Below are positions 50,854-57,262 of a DNA stretch of 64,000 nt, piece after piece (the first letter of the stretch is position 1; every line of letters starts with the position of its first letter). The notes under the pieces are model-generated. The model worked only from the letters and a program-made list of their open reading frames with translations. It searched no databases and was not told where the DNA came from. Location: assembly GCF_036347135.1 (NCBI RefSeq), contig NZ_CP108938.1:5766001-5830000 (forward strand). Reading direction: 5' to 3'. This stretch comes from Streptomyces sp. NBC_00775 (lineage in GTDB: Bacteria > Actinomycetota > Actinomycetes > Streptomycetales > Streptomycetaceae). The translations under genes and the position numbers were made by a program.

Positions 50854-50895
50854 CAACTGCCCAAAGATGGCGGGAAGTTGTAGTGTTTGGTCGTG
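50854..50895 (+). promoter_or_regulatory. Regulator promoter, module 1 (conserved with module 2)
   Basis: CAACT-N17-AGTTG (50854-50880) is followed directly by -10 TAGTGT, then TTGGTC and GTG 50893. Module 2 has exactly the same spacing and words. Transcription should begin at or near the GTG, giving a leaderless mRNA, with the inverted repeat covering the -35 zone. Confidence 0.75.
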
Positions 50896-51795
50896 GACCC
50901 GGAACACGTCGCCGTCAATGGGCGGAACAGGTCACCACGGCCCCAGAGGTCACACCGTGAGGTTGCCGACGAACTGCGCAGCCGGATCAGGTCCGGTGAG
51001 CTGCGGCCGGGACAGCGCATGCCCACGCAGGTCAAGCTGGCGGACGAGTTCGGCGTCGAGCGCGGCACCGTACGCCAGGCGTTGCGCATCCTGCAGTCGG
51101 AGCATCTGCTCGTCAACGTGTCCAGGGGGAGCCCAGCGACCGTCGCCGACAACCTGGCCAGGGCTCTGACCGGCCCCGAAGCCCCGCCGCAGCCCACCAC
51201 GGTGGCGCTCGGCGCGAGGATCGCGGCCGCCTTCGCGGCCCCCCATGTGGAGATCGACGCGCTGTGTCTGACGTCGATCTCGCTGACCCTCGCCATGGGC
51301 GAACCGCTGCGTCAGATTCACGCGGGGCGAATAAAACCGGCCAGGGTGGACGTCCGCCTGTTGCTGCCCAGTGGCGACATCGACCTTGCCTTCCCGGCCC
51401 CCGTCGACGCTTCCGCGGACGGCCGGCTCCAGCGCAACTGGCTGGCCAACCGCAACGCCCAGGGCCAGGTGCTGCGCCACAACCTGCTCGCCCTGCGCTC
51501 CACGCACGGCATCGACGTGAACGTCACCTTCCGCGCGCTCCCCTTCACCCCGCCCGTGAAGCTGTATCTGCTCAACGGCGCCGAGGCTCTCTTCGCGTAC
51601 TACACCCTCACCAAGCGCGAGGAGGAGATCGACGATGTGCACCTGGAGATGTACGACGTCCAGGGCACCCAGTCCATGCTCTTCCCTTTCACCCAGGGCG
51701 CCGGGCTGCGGGACACGACGTTCGTGGAGCAGTCCCATCTGTGGTTCAACGCACTGTGGGAGACCATCAGCTCGGAGCTGCTGCTCACGAGCTGA
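50893..51795 (+). CDS. GntR-type regulator with unrecognised C-terminal domain, module 1
   Basis: About 300 aa. Winged helix at residues about 20-85: HREVADELRSRIRSGELRPG, LPTQ-like MPTQVKLADEFGVERGTVRQ and ALRILQSEHLLVNVSRG. The C-terminal 200 residues are neither FadR nor HutC type: VDVRLLLPSGDIDLAFPAPV, HGIDVNVTFRALPFTPPVKL, YLLNGAEALFAYYTLTKREE and FVEQSHLWFNALWETIS. GTG 50893 is favoured because the N-terminal VDPEHVAVNG has a counterpart in module 2. The domain may be a degenerate PLD-like sensor, as the F-x5-W-F-x2-LW ending suggests. It likely controls the divergent membrane protein. Confidence 0.82.
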   Translation: MDPEHVAVNGRNRSPRPQRSHREVADELRSRIRSGELRPGQRMPTQVKLADEFGVERGTVRQALRILQSEHLLVNVSRGSPATVADNLARALTGPEAPPQPTTVALGARIAAAFAAPHVEIDALCLTSISLTLAMGEPLRQIHAGRIKPARVDVRLLLPSGDIDLAFPAPVDASADGRLQRNWLANRNAQGQVLRHNLLALRSTHGIDVNVTFRALPFTPPVKLYLLNGAEALFAYYTLTKREEEIDDVHLEMYDVQGTQSMLFPFTQGAGLRDTTFVEQSHLWFNALWETISSELLLTS

Positions 51796-51831
51796 GGCCT
51801 CCCGGACCTGCCGGTCGGAGATCCTCGCAGC

Positions 51832-52020
51832 TCACAGGGCTGGTCCGGCGATCATCAAGGCGAGCACGACCGCCCCGATGGAGCTGCAGGTGGGGCTCTT
51901 GGCCTTGATGCCGATGCTGAGCAGCAGCAGTCCGACGATGCCTGTCGGGCCGTAGTGCCACTGGACGAGCTGCTCGAAACCGACGACGAAGACGGCGGAG
52001 AGGAGGGCGATGGCGGGCAT
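51832..52020 (-). CDS. 62-aa two-helix membrane protein, module 2
   Basis: MPAIALLSAVFVVGFEQLVQ then WHYGPTGIVGLLLLSIGIKA, and an end helix IGAVVLALMIAGPAL. AGGAGGAACCACC precedes ATG 52020. It is a clear paralogue of the 50539 protein, with a longer centre around two extra residues including a Cys (KSPTCSSIG). It is divergent from the module 2 regulator. Function unknown. Confidence 0.75.
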   Translation of the reverse strand: MPAIALLSAVFVVGFEQLVQWHYGPTGIVGLLLLSIGIKAKSPTCSSIGAVVLALMIAGPAL

Positions 52021-52060
52021 GGTGGTTCCTCCTGTTGCAGAGAGGGAAGCAAAACTTCCG

Positions 52061-52087
52061 CCAACTTGGCCAAGTTGGCAACCAACT
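52061..52087. promoter_or_regulatory. Overlapping operator palindromes, module 2
   Basis: CCAACTTGGCCAAGTTGG (52061-52078) is a perfect 18-bp palindrome. It overlaps AGTTGG-CAA-CCAACT (52073-52087), the same operator type seen in module 1. Located 41 nt before the small membrane-protein start. Confidence 0.75.
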
Positions 52088-52135
52088 ATGCTTAAGTTGT
52101 CCCCACTTGGCTACTAGTCATAAACAACTCTCAAG

Positions 52136-52177
52136 CAACTCCCCATAGATGGATGAGAGTTGTAGCGTTTGGTCGTG
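52136..52177 (+). promoter_or_regulatory. Regulator promoter, module 2 (conserved with module 1)
   Basis: CAACT-N17-AGTTG (52136-52162), -10 TAGCGT, TTGGTC, then GTG 52175: spacing identical to module 1. Confidence 0.75.
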
Positions 52178-53059
52178 ACCCAGGAGAACGTGGCAGTGAA
52201 CGGCAGCAGAAGGCTTTCGCCCCAGGAGATCGCCGACGTCCTGCGGGAGCGGATCCGTGTGGGAGACCTCAAGGCGGGCGACCGTCTGCCCACCCAGGCC
52301 GATTTGGCAGAGGAATTCGGCGTCGAGCGCGGCACTGTCCGGCAGGCCCTGCGCGCCCTCCAGGACGACGGTCTCCTCAGCAACGTCAGCAAGGGCAGTC
52401 CGCCGCGCATCGCCGACATTCCCCGGATGCGGGACGAGCCCCAGCCGACGATGGTGGGGCTGGCGCCACGCCTCACCGAGGCGTTCTCCGTGCCGCACGT
52501 CCGCGTGGACGCCGCCTGCCTCACCGCGGAGACGCTGATGGTGGCCCTGAGCGAGCCGGTCCGCCTGATCCACGACGGCAAGATCCGGCCCGAGTCGATC
52601 GACGTCCGCATCCTGCTGCCCTCCCGGGACATCACCCTCGCGTTCCCGGTCCCGGTGGAGGGCCGCGGCGACGACGACCCCGTCCACCAGCGCTGGCTCA
52701 AGCAGCGCAACGCCCAGGGCCACGTCCTGCGCCACAACCTCCACTCCCTGCGCTCCTCGCACGGCATCGACGTCCGAGTGACCTTCCGCGCCCTGCCGTT
52801 CACCCCGCCGGTGAAGCTGTACCTGCTCAACGGCTCGGAGGCGCTCATCGCGTACTACATGATCACCAGGCGTGAGGAGACCGTGGAGAGCGGAGACTCG
52901 GACATCACCTTGGACATGTATGACACCCTCGGCTCCGAGTCCCTCCTCTTCTCCTTCGAGAAGCGAGCCGGCCAGCGGGACGCCGCCTTCGTGGAGCAAT
53001 CCCAGAAGTGGTTCGACGCCCTCTGGGAAACCATCACCACGGACCTGACACTCTCCTAG
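52175..53059 (+). CDS. GntR-type regulator with unrecognised C-terminal domain, module 2
   Basis: About 294 aa, close paralogue of the 50893 regulator: EIADVLRERIRVGDLKAGDR, LPTQADLAEEFGVERGTVRQ, ALRALQDDGLLSNVSKGSPP; then IDVRILLPSRDITLAFPVPV, GIDVRVTFRALPFTPPVKLY, LLNGSEALIAYYMITRREET and FVEQSQKWFDALWETIT. GTG 52175 fits a leaderless start; GTG 52196, with AGGAG 9 nt upstream, is the alternative. Its stop overlaps the HAD gene start by 1 nt, so the hydrolase is translated from the same mRNA and probably belongs to the same response. Confidence 0.84.
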   Translation: MTQENVAVNGSRRLSPQEIADVLRERIRVGDLKAGDRLPTQADLAEEFGVERGTVRQALRALQDDGLLSNVSKGSPPRIADIPRMRDEPQPTMVGLAPRLTEAFSVPHVRVDAACLTAETLMVALSEPVRLIHDGKIRPESIDVRILLPSRDITLAFPVPVEGRGDDDPVHQRWLKQRNAQGHVLRHNLHSLRSSHGIDVRVTFRALPFTPPVKLYLLNGSEALIAYYMITRREETVESGDSDITLDMYDTLGSESLLFSFEKRAGQRDAAFVEQSQKWFDALWETITTDLTLS

Positions 53060-53796
53060 TGACTTCTGATACGGCGCAGACTGATTCGGTGGCAACAGAG
53101 ACAGAGAACCTACGGGAAGTGATCAACCGCGCCCGCTTCGTGCTCTTCGACTTCGACGGGCCGATCTGCCGGTTGTTCGCGGGGCATTCGGCGGAGGATG
53201 TGGCCAGGGATCTGGTCGACTGGCTCGAGCGGCAGGGGCTGCGGGGGCTGCTGACCGAGGAGGAGCGGGTCCATCCCGACCCGATGGTGGTCCTCTACGC
53301 GGTCGACCGGCGGCATCCGCAGAGCGATCTGGTGACCGAGCTGGAGGAGCGGCTCACCCAGCAGGAACTCAAGGCGGCACCTTCCGCCTGGCCCACCCCG
53401 TACGCGGATCCGCTGATACGTACCTGGAGTGCCGTCGGCGCCAGGCTGGCCATCGCGACCAACAACTCGGCCCGCACCGTGGCCAGTTACCTCGCGAGCC
53501 GCGATCTCGCCGGCTGCTTCGCCCCCAACATCTACGGCCGCACCCAGAACCTGCGCCACCTCAAGCCCGACCCGCACTGCCTCAACCGGGCGCTGAACGC
53601 CCTGGGCGCCGCCCCGTCGTCCGCGCTCATGATCGGCGACGCCCCCTCGGACTTCGTCGCCGCGCAGCGGGCCGGAGTTCCGTTCCTCGGCTACGCGCGT
53701 AACGAGGACAAGGAGAAGCTGCTGCGGGACGCGGGAGCCGAGAATGTGGTGGGGTCGCTGGAGCCGGTCCTGCGGGTGCTCCGGGGTCAGGCCTGA
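53059..53796 (+). CDS. HAD-superfamily hydrolase, paired with module 2 regulator
   Basis: A 245 aa phosphatase-like enzyme. Motif I is VLFDFDGPICR (Asp nucleophile), motif II IATNNSARTVASYL, the Lys is in HLKPDPHCLNRAL, and motif IV is MIGDAPSDFVAAQ. A helical cap (residues 30-110) lies between motifs I and II, as in phosphoglycolate phosphatase-like HADs. It overlaps the regulator by 1 nt and converges with the small membrane protein at 53787. It may dephosphorylate the ligand or the product of the neighbouring kinases; this is inference. Confidence 0.85.
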   Translation: MTSDTAQTDSVATETENLREVINRARFVLFDFDGPICRLFAGHSAEDVARDLVDWLERQGLRGLLTEEERVHPDPMVVLYAVDRRHPQSDLVTELEERLTQQELKAAPSAWPTPYADPLIRTWSAVGARLAIATNNSARTVASYLASRDLAGCFAPNIYGRTQNLRHLKPDPHCLNRALNALGAAPSSALMIGDAPSDFVAAQRAGVPFLGYARNEDKEKLLRDAGAENVVGSLEPVLRVLRGQA

Positions 53797-53975
53797 AGCT
53801 GCAGGGTGAGCAGGACGAAGAGGAAAGCCGCCCATCCGGCCAGTCGTGGATGCCCCGCCCGTACGCCCACCAGCGCCAGGGTCAGCAGGACCAGACCCGC
53901 GAACCCCAGCTCCGTCTGCACCAGTTGAGCCATCCCGAACTCGACGGCCGCACCCACCACCTGAAAGATGACCAT
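53787..53975 (-). CDS. 62-aa two-helix membrane protein, module 3
   Basis: MVIFQVVGAAVEFGMAQLVQ then TELGFAGLVLLTLALVGVRA and a terminal helix AGWAAFLFVLLTLQLQA. The start at ATG 53975 is favoured over GTG 53993 because GGGGGAC sits just before it and the length then matches the other two. It shares the F-x-x-LVQ-x-x-x-G-x-x-G(I/L) pattern but is more divergent than modules 1 and 2. Its 3' end overlaps the HAD gene by 10 nt. It is divergent from the regulator at 54169. Confidence 0.68.
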   Translation of the reverse strand: MVIFQVVGAAVEFGMAQLVQTELGFAGLVLLTLALVGVRAGHPRLAGWAAFLFVLLTLQLQA

Positions 53976-54039
53976 GTCCCCCACCCCGTCCACTTCACGG
54001 ACACTTCACTGGACACTTCACTGATTTGATCAACCAACC

Positions 54040-54139
54040 GTCCAATTGGACTGGTTGACTTGAAATTGGTTTGCCCGACTGGGCTGATCCCTTAACTGGC
54101 AGTCAAGGTGGACTTCCGATTTGACTGAAACTGGTTTGC
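54040..54139. promoter_or_regulatory. Control region of module 3: palindrome and long direct repeat
   Basis: GTCCAATTGGAC (54040-54051) is a perfect 12-bp palindrome. A near-identical direct repeat follows, TTGACT(T)GAAA(T/C)TGGTTTGC, at 54055-54074 and 54121-54139. GTG 54169 lies 6 nt after TACGGT, again a leaderless start. Sequences differ from the modules 1-2 operator. Confidence 0.6.
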
Positions 54140-54168
54140 TTGTCGGTCGGAAGCGGTACGGTCGGCAT

Positions 54169-55041
54169 GTGGGCGATGAGCGGACCGGTGACGGGGGTGG
54201 CAAGGAGTTCCGGCGTGTCCTGGACGAGCTGCGCAACCGCATGGTCAACGGGCGCTACGCGCTAGGCAGTTCGCTGCCGGCCCAGCGGCTCCTGGCCGAT
54301 GAGTTCGACGTGTCCCGGGACACCGTTCAGCGAGTGCTGAAGACCCTGGCGAGCGAGGGCTGGGTCGAGTCCCGGCAGGGCAGTGGATCCCGGGTGGTCA
54401 AGACCCAGCGGATACAGCCGGCGGTCCTGCAGAGCGCGAAGCCCCGCCCCATGGCTCTCGGCCCGATCATCAGCAAGGCCTTCGGGCGGGCCGAGGTCAG
54501 CCTGGACGTCTTCACGCTGACCGGCGAATCCCTCGACCTCCACGTGCGGTTGCAGGCGGAGCGCATACGTGCGGAGCCGGACACCGCACCGCAGCGCGTC
54601 ACCGTACGCATTCTGGTGCCTTCCGAGGAAGTCGATCTGCCCTTCCCCCGGTTCAAGGACGATCCGTCCGACCGGCGCCCGGTGGAGCGGGTGTGGGACA
54701 TCGCGCGCCGGTCGGCGTCCTCGCTGCGGTACGTCCTTGAATCGCTGAGGGTCGAGAAACTGGTGCCGGAGGTCAGCCTGGAGATCCGGCACACACCGGT
54801 GGTGCCGACCTTCAAGTTCTATCTGCTCAACGGCTCGGAGACGCTGTTCGGGCTGTACCAGGTGGTCGAGCGCCCGATCGTCCTGGACGACGGCGAGGAG
54901 CTGACCGTCGTCGACGTCGAAGGGGTCGGCGCCAATCTCATGCACTACGAGCGGGACACCGCCCCGGACTCCCCGGGATCCTTCTTCGTGGACAGCATGC
55001 AGACCTACTTCGACTCGGTGTGGACCCTCCTTTCGGAGTAG
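54169..55041 (+). CDS. GntR-type regulator with unrecognised C-terminal domain, module 3
   Basis: About 290 aa, distant paralogue of 50893 and 52175. Winged helix: FRRVLDELRNRMVNGRYALG, LPAQRLLADEFDVSRDTVQR and VLKTLASEGWVESRQGSG. C-terminal domain: VTVRILVPSEEVDLPFPRFK, VSLEIRHTPVVPTFKFYLLN, GSETLFGLYQVVERPIV and a closing SMQTYFDSVWTLLSE. GTG 54169 is chosen for its -10 spacing. The 3' end overlaps the second HAD gene, on the other strand, by 37 nt. Same role as the other two is inferred. Confidence 0.82.
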   Translation: MGDERTGDGGGKEFRRVLDELRNRMVNGRYALGSSLPAQRLLADEFDVSRDTVQRVLKTLASEGWVESRQGSGSRVVKTQRIQPAVLQSAKPRPMALGPIISKAFGRAEVSLDVFTLTGESLDLHVRLQAERIRAEPDTAPQRVTVRILVPSEEVDLPFPRFKDDPSDRRPVERVWDIARRSASSLRYVLESLRVEKLVPEVSLEIRHTPVVPTFKFYLLNGSETLFGLYQVVERPIVLDDGEELTVVDVEGVGANLMHYERDTAPDSPGSFFVDSMQTYFDSVWTLLSE

Positions 55042-55841
55042 TCGTCCAGGAGCTCCCGGGCCGCGGCGATGACCGGGGCGTGTGACGAGACCACCCCGTC
55101 CGCCTTGTTGCGCCTCATCTGCTGCCGGCGCTTCCTGTCCTGGGTGTATCCGAGGAAGCGGACCCCCGCGGACCTGGCCGCCCGCAGATCGGTGAGCTGA
55201 TCGCCCACCAGCAGGGCCCGGGAGGGATGCAGCCCGCCCAGGTCTTCCAGCGCGCGGAGCACCACGTCGGGATCGGGCTTCATCCGACGTGGTTCGCGCG
55301 GATCGCGGCCGTGGACCGCGACGAACTTCGACTCCAGGCCCGCATGCTTGAGGTAATGCCAGATGGGTTCATCGGCGTTGTTGCTCACGATGACCAGGCG
55401 CTTGCCGAGGTCGAGCAGTGCGTCCAGCAAGTTCTCGACATCCGGGGCCTGAACGGCGGAATTTACAGCGGTGTATTCATGCCCGGTAACGATGGTGTTC
55501 GCCAGGCCCAGAGGCACCCGGTTGCGAACCGCCGGGGCCTCCCCGTCCAGCATGTCCCGGAGACGTTGGAGGATCCCGTGCGAGTCGTCGCAGTCCTCGA
55601 CCTTCCGGTCGAGAGTGCCCCATTCGAGCCGCGCCATGACCTTGATCTCCTCGGCGATGTGCGCGGTCGGCACGTCACCGAACAGGTCACAGACAGGGCC
55701 GTCGAAATCGAGGAGCACCGCGTCCGCGTCGCGCACGAGCCGCCTCAGGTCCTGTCCGCCGCGTCTGCCCCACAGGGGCCTCTTCGCTTTCACCCCGACA
55801 GTGTGGACCACGAGGACCGGCACGCCGCGATTGCGCGACAC
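55005..55841 (-). CDS. HAD-superfamily hydrolase, convergent with module 3 regulator
   Basis: A phosphatase-like protein of up to 278 aa. Motif I is VLLDFDGPVCDLF, motif II IVSNNADEPIWHYL, Lys in RRMKPDPDVVLRAL and motif IV LVGDQLTDLRAARS. It is paralogous to the 53059 HAD (same FDGP(I/V)C and KPDP features). The start could be GTG 55841 or GTG 55793 (VKAKRPLWGRRGGQDLRRL); neither has a good ribosome site. Substrate unknown. Confidence 0.8.
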   Translation of the reverse strand: MSRNRGVPVLVVHTVGVKAKRPLWGRRGGQDLRRLVRDADAVLLDFDGPVCDLFGDVPTAHIAEEIKVMARLEWGTLDRKVEDCDDSHGILQRLRDMLDGEAPAVRNRVPLGLANTIVTGHEYTAVNSAVQAPDVENLLDALLDLGKRLVIVSNNADEPIWHYLKHAGLESKFVAVHGRDPREPRRMKPDPDVVLRALEDLGGLHPSRALLVGDQLTDLRAARSAGVRFLGYTQDRKRRQQMRRNKADGVVSSHAPVIAAARELLDDYSERRVHTESK

Positions 55842-55863
55842 GCCGTCACCGGCCTATCCGCGC

Positions 55864-55930
55864 TGGCGTGTCGTGCCGAATCCGTGCCTGTGTCTCGTGC
55901 CGAATCCGCGCAGGCGTGTCGTGCCGGCTC
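55864..55930. repeat. Three tandem ~24-bp repeats upstream of the kinase genes
   Basis: The words GTGTCGTGCCGAATCCG, GTCTCGTGCCGAATCCG and GTGTCGTGCCGGCTCCG repeat in tandem. They lie between the divergent HAD and kinase genes, in a 245-nt region (55842-56086) that must hold their promoters. Confidence 0.65.
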
Positions 55931-56086
55931 CGTCAAGTTTCCGCTTTCGCACGAGCAGGCGTTCATACGTTCACGCAGGGGACGGAGGTGATCAGAAGAA
56001 TCGCTTCTGGCACGATGCTCACCGGCTGGGGAGTACCGTTCTCCCCTCCTTCACCATTGGTGCGGTCTCACGCGAGAGAACGGGCA

Positions 56087-57187
56087 ATGTCCGAATCGGC
56101 TTCCTTGGCTCGGCAGCGAGCCGTTGAGGTGAGTGGCAACGCGAACGTGGTCGAAGGACCACTCCAGGGCTACCACCACGAGACCTATGTGTTTCCGCTG
56201 CCCGGTGGGGACGAAACGGTTGAGCAGGTCCGCTGGAAGTGCCGTGAACCGCGCGCCAACCTGCTGTGGTTCGACCGGCGTTGCTTCGCCTCCGAGGAGC
56301 AGTTGCTCCGCGCTCTTCAGGGACACATCACGGGTATCCCCGACATCATCCAGGCGGGGCCCGTCGGTCTTCAGCGGTTCATCGAGGGAGAGACGCTGGG
56401 AGCGCGGTACGGGTCCGGTCGTGCGATCTCCTCTTCCCTCTTCCTGCAAATCGTCGAACTCTTCCGGCAGTTGGTTGCCGTACGACCTGAAGTACTCACC
56501 GTGAAGCGGACGTGTGAACCCAAGGACCGTGCGACCGAAGGCGACAGCTCCGGCTTCCTGGACCGGCTGATCTGCTTCACCGAAGAGCGCGTGTACCAGG
56601 AGAACCTGGGCGACTTCGAGGTCCTGTTCGGATCCCTCGGGGTGGACGGCGACGCCTTCAAACGGCTCAGAAAACATGTGTCGGGACTGACCGAACGCCC
56701 GTTCTGTCTTCTTCATGCGGATCTTCATCGCGAGAACTTCGTCGTCGACCGGGAGGACCAGCTCTGGACGATCGACTGGGAGTTGGCGATGCTCGGCGAT
56801 CCGCTCTACGACCTGGCCACCCACCTCTACCTGATGCGCTACCCGAGGCCCCAGCAGCGCAGGATGGCGCAGTACTGGAGGGATGCCGTCGAGGGTGTCG
56901 TCCCCGGAAGCTCGGCCGGATGGGAAGAGGATCTGCCCAGACTGCTCGACTACAAGCGGGCTCAGTCGCTCTTCACGGATGTCATCCGGATGTCCCTGTC
57001 GTTGGGCGCGGGCCCGGTGGGCGACGAACGTCTCCTCACTCGTGCGGGCGGCAAAATACAGCGCGTGCTGGCAGCCGCGGCGGAGCCGTTGGGGCTCGAA
57101 AGAGTGCCGGGCATGCGACAGATCACGGGTTCACTCGTTCGCTGGTATCAGGATCACAAGGAGTTCCGTACGGAGCGCGCGCTGTAA
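56087..57187 (+). CDS. Aminoglycoside phosphotransferase-like kinase
   Basis: A 366 aa APH-fold kinase. Catalytic loop LLHADLHRENFVVDRE (Asp), metal motif TIDWELAMLGDPLYDLATHL (DFG-like Asp), with LVRWYQDHK at the end. The N-lobe begins VVEGPLQGYHHETYVFPLPG, and the usual Lys is probably in EQVRWKCREPRANLL. ATG 56087 follows GAGAGAAC. The same fold phosphorylates antibiotics, sugars, choline or homoserine, so the substrate is open. It closely resembles the first half of the 740-aa protein at 57263. It precedes that gene by 75 nt. Confidence 0.85.
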   Translation: MSESASLARQRAVEVSGNANVVEGPLQGYHHETYVFPLPGGDETVEQVRWKCREPRANLLWFDRRCFASEEQLLRALQGHITGIPDIIQAGPVGLQRFIEGETLGARYGSGRAISSSLFLQIVELFRQLVAVRPEVLTVKRTCEPKDRATEGDSSGFLDRLICFTEERVYQENLGDFEVLFGSLGVDGDAFKRLRKHVSGLTERPFCLLHADLHRENFVVDREDQLWTIDWELAMLGDPLYDLATHLYLMRYPRPQQRRMAQYWRDAVEGVVPGSSAGWEEDLPRLLDYKRAQSLFTDVIRMSLSLGAGPVGDERLLTRAGGKIQRVLAAAAEPLGLERVPGMRQITGSLVRWYQDHKEFRTERAL

Positions 57188-57262
57188 CGTGCGCCGTGCA
57201 ACGGCGATCTGTGATACCCAAGTTGTCCCTGGATATCGGACTCGCTCACAAAGGAGCGGCCA

